A stretch of 64,000 bases of DNA from Thiodiazotropha sp050291245 (GTDB taxonomy: Bacteria > Pseudomonadota > Gammaproteobacteria > Chromatiales > Chromatiaceae), in contig JBNKJP010000069.1 in the NCBI GenBank assembly GCA_050291245.1, positions 1-64,000 on the forward strand, in the 5' to 3' direction. Position numbers and translations under genes: made by a program. This document shows positions 59,071-64,000 of the stretch, piece by piece. Position 1 is the first letter of the stretch. Each line of letters opens with the position of its first letter. Below the pieces are notes generated by a model. The model was not told the origin of the DNA, did not search any database, and worked only from the letters and a program-made list of their open reading frames with translations.

Positions 59071-60804
59071 TCATTTTCGAGCGCGTTTGTGCTTCTTGGG
59101 TTTTTCCGATGTCTTGGTACGGGATTTTTCACGCCGCATGGGTTTGTCATGGCGTGATATGTTGAGTCGCTGACCGCAGACCCAAGCATTTCTCAAATGC
59201 TTGAATATGTCATCCGGCATGCCCTCCGGAAGATCCACCAGACTGAAGTCGTCCTGAATATCGATATGTCCGATGTACTGGGCATCCAGACCCGCTTCAT
59301 TGGCGATCGCGCCGACGATGTTGCCGGGTTTGACCTGGTGGTTACGCCCCACTTCGACCCGGTATCTTTCCATACCCTGGTCTGGCTGGTTGGGTGCGGC
59401 GGCATTGCGTCGGGTCGGCTTTTTAGGGCGTTCCGCTCGCCGCTCTTCCTTATGCTTCGCGGGTTTCGAAGATTCCTTTTCCTTAAGCAACAGGGGTTGG
59501 TCGCCGAGAGACAGCTTGGCTAGCGCGGCGGCGATATCGAGGGCCGGTACGTCATGCTCCTGCTGATACTGCTCAAGCAGGTCGAGCAGGTACTGCAGTT
59601 CGCCGGCCGCCAGGGTGTCGGTGATGCGCTGCTTGAAATCCTGAATGCGTTTGTTGTTGACCATTTCGTTGCTGGGCAGGGTCAGGAGTTCGATCTTGTG
59701 CCGCGTCGCCTTCTCGATGGCACCCAGCATGCGTCGTTCCCGGGGAGCGACGAACAGGATCGCCTCGCCGCTGCGTCCGGCGCGTCCGGTACGTCCGATG
59801 CGATGGATGTAGGCCTCGGTATCGTAGGGGATATCGAAATTGATGACGTGGCTGATCCGCTCCACGTCCAGACCTCTTGCGGCCACGTCCGTGGCGACCA
59901 GGATATCCAGTGAACCCCGTTTCAGGCGCGTCACCATCTGTTCGCGATGGTTTTGCGCCATATCGCCGTTCAGTGCCGCGGCGGCGTAGCCACGGGCCTC
60001 GAGGCGCTCCGCGAGTTCCACCGTGGCGGTCTTGGTGCGCACGAAGATGATGATGGCGTCGAAGGGCTCCACCTCCAGTATGCGGGTCAGGGCGTCGAGC
60101 TTGTGCAGTCCGTCCACCAGCCAGTAGCGCTGGCGAATGGTCTCCGCCGTCGCGGTCTGGCTCTTGATGGCGATCTCAACCGGTTGATTCAGATAGCGCC
60201 GGGCGATGCGCTGGACCTCTTTCGGCATGGTGGCGGAAAACAGTACGGTCTGGCGCTGTTCCGGGATCTGCCCCAGGATCCACTCCACATCGTCGATGAA
60301 ACCCATGCGCAACATCTCATCGGCCTCGTCCATCACAAGGGTTGTCAGGTTATCCAACTGCAAAGTACCGCGGCGCATATGGTCCATGACCCGGCCGGGA
60401 GTACCGACTACAACATGCACACCCCGTTTCAGGCTGCGGATCTGGCTGGAGTAGTCCTGACCGCCGTACACCGGCAGTACGTGAAATCCCTTCAACTGGG
60501 AGGCATAGCGCTGAAAGGCCTCCGCTACCTGGATCGCCAGTTCCCGGGTCGGGGTCAATACCAGTGCCTGCACCCCCGGGCTCTTGAGATTCAGACGCGC
60601 CAGCAGGGGCAGGGCGAAAGCCGCGGTCTTGCCGGTGCCTGTAGGCGCATGCCCCAACAGATCCCGTCCTTCGAGCAGGGAGGGAATGGTCTGCGCCTGT
60701 ATCGGAGACGGGGTTTCATACCCCACCAGGTTCAGCGCCTCCAGCAGAGGTTTGGGTAGATTTAATGCATCAAATCGTTCAACGGGAGCAGACTCGGCGG
60801 GCAT
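59071..60804 (-). CDS. deaD: DEAD-box RNA helicase DeaD/CsdA
   Basis: ATP-dependent RNA helicase of 577 residues used in ribosome assembly and mRNA decay, notably in the cold. The core motifs are PSPIQAQTIP (Q motif), APTGTGKT (I), PTRELA, TPGR, DEAD, SAT, and HRIGRTGRAG (VI). A C-terminal DbpA-like RNA-binding domain (RYRVEVGRNHQVKPGNIVGAIANEAGLD) and a Lys/Arg-rich tail place it in the DeaD group. CAGGAA precedes the ATG. A near-palindromic repeat lies 26 bases upstream. Confidence 0.92.
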   Translation of the reverse strand: MPAESAPVERFDALNLPKPLLEALNLVGYETPSPIQAQTIPSLLEGRDLLGHAPTGTGKTAAFALPLLARLNLKSPGVQALVLTPTRELAIQVAEAFQRYASQLKGFHVLPVYGGQDYSSQIRSLKRGVHVVVGTPGRVMDHMRRGTLQLDNLTTLVMDEADEMLRMGFIDDVEWILGQIPEQRQTVLFSATMPKEVQRIARRYLNQPVEIAIKSQTATAETIRQRYWLVDGLHKLDALTRILEVEPFDAIIIFVRTKTATVELAERLEARGYAAAALNGDMAQNHREQMVTRLKRGSLDILVATDVAARGLDVERISHVINFDIPYDTEAYIHRIGRTGRAGRSGEAILFVAPRERRMLGAIEKATRHKIELLTLPSNEMVNNKRIQDFKQRITDTLAAGELQYLLDLLEQYQQEHDVPALDIAAALAKLSLGDQPLLLKEKESSKPAKHKEERRAERPKKPTRRNAAAPNQPDQGMERYRVEVGRNHQVKPGNIVGAIANEAGLDAQYIGHIDIQDDFSLVDLPEGMPDDIFKHLRNAWVCGQRLNISRHDKPMRREKSRTKTSEKPKKHKRARK

Positions 60805-60829
60805 GGTTGGATTCCTGAAGGGGGGCAGA

Positions 60830-60854
60830 TAGTGTAGTGTGAGACACTACATTA
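60830..60854. repeat. Near-palindrome TAGTGTAGTGT-GAG-ACACTACATTA before deaD
   Basis: Eleven-base arms with one mismatch. It shares ACACTACACTA (minus strand) with the repeats at 5796 and 29083. It lies 26 bases before the deaD start and might form a leader hairpin or operator. Confidence 0.5.
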
Positions 60855-60937
60855 GGATTGGGCGGGGAAGTATACTGGTCTGGCACGTGGATTGCACTCA
60901 GGATTTGAATATCGGAACAGGGTTCCTTTTTGCTGGG

Positions 60938-61237
60938 TTATTTGAACAAATCCTCGGCGGCTTGGCGTAACGCACCATCGGACGGAGTGGCGGTGCTTTG
61001 CAGGGGTGTCAGGGTCGGTTCGAACAGTTCGCAGAAATTGGATTTTTCTTTATCCAGCACCCGTTCTACCGCAGGTTCTTCACACTGGTTGGGACGCGAT
61101 GGTGCATACCAACGGCAATTTCGGCACACCCGGGTCGGTTTTCCGCAACCCAAGCAGGTGGTTTCCCGGCCATAATCCACCAACTTGAGTGCTTGGCCAC
61201 AATGCCAGCATTTACCCTGGATGTCTGTTTCATTCAT
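60938..61237 (-). CDS. Zinc-ribbon protein, unknown function
   Basis: Small cytosolic protein of 99 residues with eight cysteines: CWHCG, CLGCGKPTRVCRNCRWYAPSRPNQC and C in NFCELF. The pairs suggest two zinc sites. The end (KSNFCELFEPT) occurs in a group of short conserved proteins in gammaproteobacteria. GGAGGA sets the ATG at 61237, seven residues inside the longest frame. No function can be given. Confidence 0.72.
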   Translation of the reverse strand: MNETDIQGKCWHCGQALKLVDYGRETTCLGCGKPTRVCRNCRWYAPSRPNQCEEPAVERVLDKEKSNFCELFEPTLTPLQSTATPSDGALRQAAEDLFK

Positions 61238-61425
61238 GGTGTGTCCTCCAGCGGCCAACCAGGGTTAGATCCGGCTCGAATCGGCAACCGGAACCTTTTG
61301 CGTCCGGCATGAATCATCCATCCATTATTGCACGGTTAGGATTGGCACAGAAGGTGTTGCCAGTTCGGCAACGTCGGATTCATGTCCCCGCCCGATCCTT
61401 CACTGAAGATAATGGTTAGGAAATC

Positions 61426-61755
61426 TCAACAACCGTCGTCTTCGGTGACAATACTGCCTGATTTCGAATCCTTTTTCGGTTGTCCTTGAGAGTCGGTGAC
61501 TACGATGCCGGTAAACATCATGGATTCGATGCGGCCAAAATGCGCATCCATGGCATGGCCCACCTGCCGGTCGGTCAAGCCATGGTAGATCTCGATACGG
61601 CCTTCGCGTTCCGATTGGATTTCCTCTTCGGTCGGGTGCATGAGCCGTCGGGTCTGCCAGTCGTCGGTGGCGGAATCCCCCAGCAGGGTATCGCTGTCGA
61701 TGATGCAAACCGTACAGATCAGTCCTGCGAACATCCATTGATAACGTTGCTTCAT
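61426..61755 (-). CDS. Hypothetical exported protein, 109 residues
   Basis: A hydrophobic N-terminal stretch (WMFAGLICTVCIIDSDTLLG) reads as a signal peptide or anchor. The rest is hydrophilic, with HPTEEEIQSEREGRIEIYHGLTDRQVGHAMDAHFGRIESMMFTGIVV and a C-terminal Cys (EDDGC). No family is recognised. GAGGAGG precedes the ATG, and a 16-bp perfect palindrome lies just upstream, which argues for a real, regulated gene. Confidence 0.6.
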   Translation of the reverse strand: MKQRYQWMFAGLICTVCIIDSDTLLGDSATDDWQTRRLMHPTEEEIQSEREGRIEIYHGLTDRQVGHAMDAHFGRIESMMFTGIVVTDSQGQPKKDSKSGSIVTEDDGC

Positions 61756-61767
61756 TGTCGCCTCCTC

Positions 61768-61783
61768 GTGAAGCGCGCTTCAC
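61768..61783. promoter_or_regulatory. 16-bp perfect palindrome GTGAAGCGCGCTTCAC
   Basis: It lies 13 bases before the start codon of the exported protein gene (minus strand), next to its ribosome site. It may be an operator or a leader hairpin that affects translation. Confidence 0.5.
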
Positions 61784-62003
61784 AGTCAAGGGTCAGGTAT
61801 GGCTACGCTTGAGGGATAGGCTAAGCAACTCGTACCGTACTGTGGCGTGAATACTCACGCTCGGATTGTGAATAATTCACCTTCTGTCGGGTTTCTGAGT
61901 GGGTTGTCTATCGATAGGGTCCGGTCGCTGGGAGTCGAATGGCATCAGGAGGGGTGTGCCTGGCCGCAAAGCGGCTCGGGTTTGTGACCATTTGAATGGC
62001 CCT

Positions 62004-62657
62004 TCAGCTTTGGTGGGTAATGGCCAGAAAATCCCGGACAATCGTTTCGGGGTCGTGGGGGAGCAGGAAATAGGCGAAAAAGCGTCCCTGTGGGTCGATC
62101 AGGATGATCGAGGCGGTGTGGTCCACGGCATAGTCCTTGGCGCTGTTCTGAACGTCCTTGTGCTGATACGGGATACCCAAAGGCTGGGTCAGCCGTGGCA
62201 GGTCGGATTCGGTCCCGGTGACTCCGAGGAAATCCGCATCGAAATGGGTGACATATTCGGACAGACGCGCCAAGGTGTCGCGCCTGGGGTCGATGGATAC
62301 GAACACCACCTGGAAAGGGGCATGCTTTGCGAGCGCATGGATCCGGTTGCTGACCTCGCTCATCGTGGATAGGGTCGAGGGGCAGGTATCCGGGCAATGG
62401 GTGTAACCGAAACTCATGAAGGTCCAATGGCCTTTGAGTCGTTGATTGTCGAAAAGGCGTCCATGATGATCGAGGAGGGAAAAATCCTTCAAGCGCCGGG
62501 GTTCCGTGACCGATGCGGTTTCTGTTTGCGCGGACTTGTGGGCCCTGTCGAGAATGTTTGGGAAGTAAAAGTATAAACCGAAGAGCAATCCACTGATCAG
62601 TGCGGGCAAAACCAGTAGAAACGTCCACCCCTGACGGATGGTGCGATTGTCGAGCAT
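62004..62657 (-). CDS. SCO1/SenC-family copper chaperone
   Basis: Membrane-anchored periplasmic protein of 217 residues that delivers copper to cytochrome oxidase CuA or acts as a thiol reductase. One TM helix (FLLVLPALISGLLFGLYFYF) is followed by a thioredoxin fold with the copper ligands in THCPDTCP and the His in YAVDHTASIILID. SFGYTHCPDTCPSTL and VSIDPRRDTLARLSEY are family hallmarks. No oxidase gene is in the window. Confidence 0.9.
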   Translation of the reverse strand: MLDNRTIRQGWTFLLVLPALISGLLFGLYFYFPNILDRAHKSAQTETASVTEPRRLKDFSLLDHHGRLFDNQRLKGHWTFMSFGYTHCPDTCPSTLSTMSEVSNRIHALAKHAPFQVVFVSIDPRRDTLARLSEYVTHFDADFLGVTGTESDLPRLTQPLGIPYQHKDVQNSAKDYAVDHTASIILIDPQGRFFAYFLLPHDPETIVRDFLAITHQS

Positions 62658-62766
62658 TCGGAAATACCGTGTGTCAACACCAGTACGAACGTGTTGAAGG
62701 CATTATAAAGCAGTCTCAGCACGGTATCACCTGGGGCCAGGGGAGAACAGCATTTACACTTCGGAT

Positions 62767-63435
62767 TCAGTTGTCCAGTGTATAGGCCATGGCGTATTTC
62801 ACAGGCATCGGACAGGGGATTTGAGTCGGAACCTCGGGCAGGGGGGTCGCTGCCTCGATGGCCTGATTGGCGGCTTTGCGTAGCACGCTGTGTGATCCGT
62901 CGATACTGAGGTCGGAGACCCGGCCGTCACAGCTCAGACTGAAACTGACCTCAACCTTTCCCTGGATATTGCGCCGTCGCGCACTTTTCGGATAGTGCTT
63001 GTGCGCTTCGATTCTGGCCAGCAGACGGGCCAGATACTGCTCCCTAAGGTTTGCCTGTGGTACCGCCCTGGGAGGGGCCGAGCGGGATTTGGCAAGGGTT
63101 TCCTCCACAGGCTTGGGTTCCGGTTTGGGCGGCGGATCAATAACGGGTTTTGTAACCTGTTTTTTCGGTTTTGGTTTAGGCTTGGGTTTGGGCTTAGGCT
63201 TGGGTTTGGGCTTAGGTGGTTGTTCGACCACAGGTTTGGGCTGTTGGGCGACCTGGGGTATCGCCGCAGGCTTGGGGTCGGGGAAATTCAAATGCACCAA
63301 GACCGGTTCGACGACCGGACGATCCACGGCGGCCTGTTCGATCCGTCGATCGGACCACTGGAGAATCATCAGCGCATGTACCGCAAGCGAGGTCAGAATC
63401 GCGAGCAGGCGCCAGCCATAGAGGGCCTCCATCAT
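62767..63435 (-). CDS. tonB: TonB energy transducer
   Basis: Protein of 222 residues linking the inner-membrane ExbBD motor to outer-membrane receptors. One N-terminal helix with the conserved His (LTSLAVHALMILQW), a Pro/Lys-rich span (KPKPKPKPKPKP...), and a C-terminal TonB domain (ARIEAHKHYPKSARRRNIQGKVEVSFSLSCDGRVSDLSI). The Pro-Lys stretch is encoded by near-identical 12-base units (63150-63220) that could slip in copying. Its ATG overlaps the exbD stop. Confidence 0.9.
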   Translation of the reverse strand: MMEALYGWRLLAILTSLAVHALMILQWSDRRIEQAAVDRPVVEPVLVHLNFPDPKPAAIPQVAQQPKPVVEQPPKPKPKPKPKPKPKPKPKKQVTKPVIDPPPKPEPKPVEETLAKSRSAPPRAVPQANLREQYLARLLARIEAHKHYPKSARRRNIQGKVEVSFSLSCDGRVSDLSIDGSHSVLRKAANQAIEAATPLPEVPTQIPCPMPVKYAMAYTLDN

Positions 63436-63836
63436 GGTTGATCGGTCAGAATGTCGAGTGATTCGGCGCCGGCGTTTCGGGCCGCATCGATGATCTTGAT
63501 ACCCGTGCCGAAGAAGGCATGCTGATCACCCCGGAGCCGCACAAATCGTTTGCCCGGGGCATGCAGTGCGCCACGCAGGGTCTCTTCCAGGTCGGCCTGG
63601 GCCGTGGGGCGTTTGTCGACCAGAATTTCGCCGTTTGGCAGCAGGGCCACCTCGACCGTGTCATCCGCATCACTGGGCTGACTGCTTTGTGCCTCCGGCA
63701 GTTGGATGTCGATCGCCTGATCTTGGATGAAATGGGCGGTTAACATGAAAAACACCAACAATAGAAATACGATGTCGATCAACGGGGTGAGATTCAATAC
63801 CTGGCTGGAGCGGCGTCTCTGTACCTCATACCCCAT
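63432..63836 (-). CDS. exbD: ExbD biopolymer transport protein
   Basis: Subunit of 134 residues in the TonB motor. A single helix with the ion-binding Asp (LTPLIDIVFLLLVFFMLTAHF) is followed by a periplasmic domain (LLPNGEILVDKRP, FVRLRGDQHAFFGTGIKIIDAARNAG). Start overlaps exbB by 11 bases and the stop overlaps tonB by four, so the three genes are one operon. Confidence 0.92.
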   Translation of the reverse strand: MGYEVQRRRSSQVLNLTPLIDIVFLLLVFFMLTAHFIQDQAIDIQLPEAQSSQPSDADDTVEVALLPNGEILVDKRPTAQADLEETLRGALHAPGKRFVRLRGDQHAFFGTGIKIIDAARNAGAESLDILTDQP

Positions 63837-64000
63837 CGGTGATGTTCTCCCAATGGTGTGGCGCGGCTATGGAGGATTCCGATTCCGGACGCTGGCTGCG
63901 GCGTTCAAGAAGCAGGGCGATCGATCGCTCCATGCGCGAGGCCCAACGTTCCAGACTGCCTTCCAGAAAATGCAGCAACAGTAGCAGTGGGATCGCCACT
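63826..64000 (-). CDS. ExbB-family motor subunit, C-terminal end
   Basis: Cut by the right edge. The visible 57 residues start in a hydrophobic segment (VAIPLLLLLHFLEGSLERWASRMERS) and end in a short hydrophilic tail. That, with the ExbD and TonB genes behind it, makes this the end of exbB. The main body of the gene lies beyond the window. Confidence 0.75.
   Translation of the reverse strand, partial: VAIPLLLLLHFLEGSLERWASRMERSIALLLERRSQRPESESSIAAPHHWENITDGV

Noticed and set aside
57503..60804. MotA/MotB-like pair next to a helicase gene as a Zorya-type defence system
   Set aside because: The MotA-like protein lacks the long cytoplasmic tail of ZorA, there is no ZorC or ZorD/E gene, and the helicase is an ordinary DeaD on the opposite strand.

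Overview
The window looks like chromosomal DNA of a gammaproteobacterium, probably from the sulfur-oxidiser lineages around Chromatiales. The basis is the housekeeping block at 38-47 kb (a PpiC-type lipoprotein, yciI, yciB, rnm, yciO, an M50 protease, trpS, scpA, scpB, rluB), the tetrathionate reductase, a SoxW-like double thioredoxin protein, SCO1 and many c-di-GMP enzymes. The lineage is inferred from gene content and protein style, not from a marker phylogeny.

Region 1 (0-13.4 kb) holds the tail of an Rpn-family nuclease, then a compact ttrBCA tetrathionate reductase operon with an 18-bp perfect palindrome upstream and no ttrRS. A Cache-domain chemoreceptor, a PocR-PAS-GAF-PAS-GGDEF cyclase, an isolated BchE homologue (oxygen-independent Mg-protoporphyrin monomethyl ester cyclase) and an AEC transporter follow.

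Region 2 (13.5-37.5 kb) is an aromatic, lignin-monomer catabolic island. A complete protocatechuate 4,5-cleavage operon (ligJ-ligK-ligI-ligA-ligB-ligC, minus strand) lies divergent from a LysR gene with a clear operator, and a terminator-like hairpin sits in its leader. A second ligAB pair stands beside a class I P450, ferredoxin and ferredoxin reductase. A second P450 (CYP199-like), several AraC and LysR regulators, an aryl-alcohol-type dehydrogenase with an esterase, and vanAB with vanR complete the island. The logic is: P450s and VanAB remove O-methyl groups to give protocatechuate; LigAB opens the ring; LigC, LigI, LigJ and LigK take it to pyruvate and oxaloacetate. Three copies of a TATCAAGTAnnTTGATA operator, before a marR/araC pair, the alcohol dehydrogenase and vanA, suggest a MarR regulon. 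An exact match to the Caulobacter VanR operator also lies before vanA.

Region 3 (37.5-48 kb) is conserved housekeeping: envelope and septation proteins, tRNA and RNA metabolism, condensin partners ScpAB, pseudouridine synthase RluB, a HhH DNA glycosylase and a GGDEF protein.

Region 4 (48-64 kb) holds a double thioredoxin-fold protein, tRNA-Lys(UUU) followed by a cluster of palindromic repeats, and a CHASE histidine kinase / Rcp1-like regulator / double-receiver diguanylate cyclase set. It continues with a 549-residue protein resembling a module of large phage polyvalent proteins, mtgA, a DUF3617-like protein, a stand-alone MotA/MotB-like pair, a DeaD helicase, SCO1, and an exbB-exbD-tonB operon cut by the window end. 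Several families of short palindromic repeats recur between genes.
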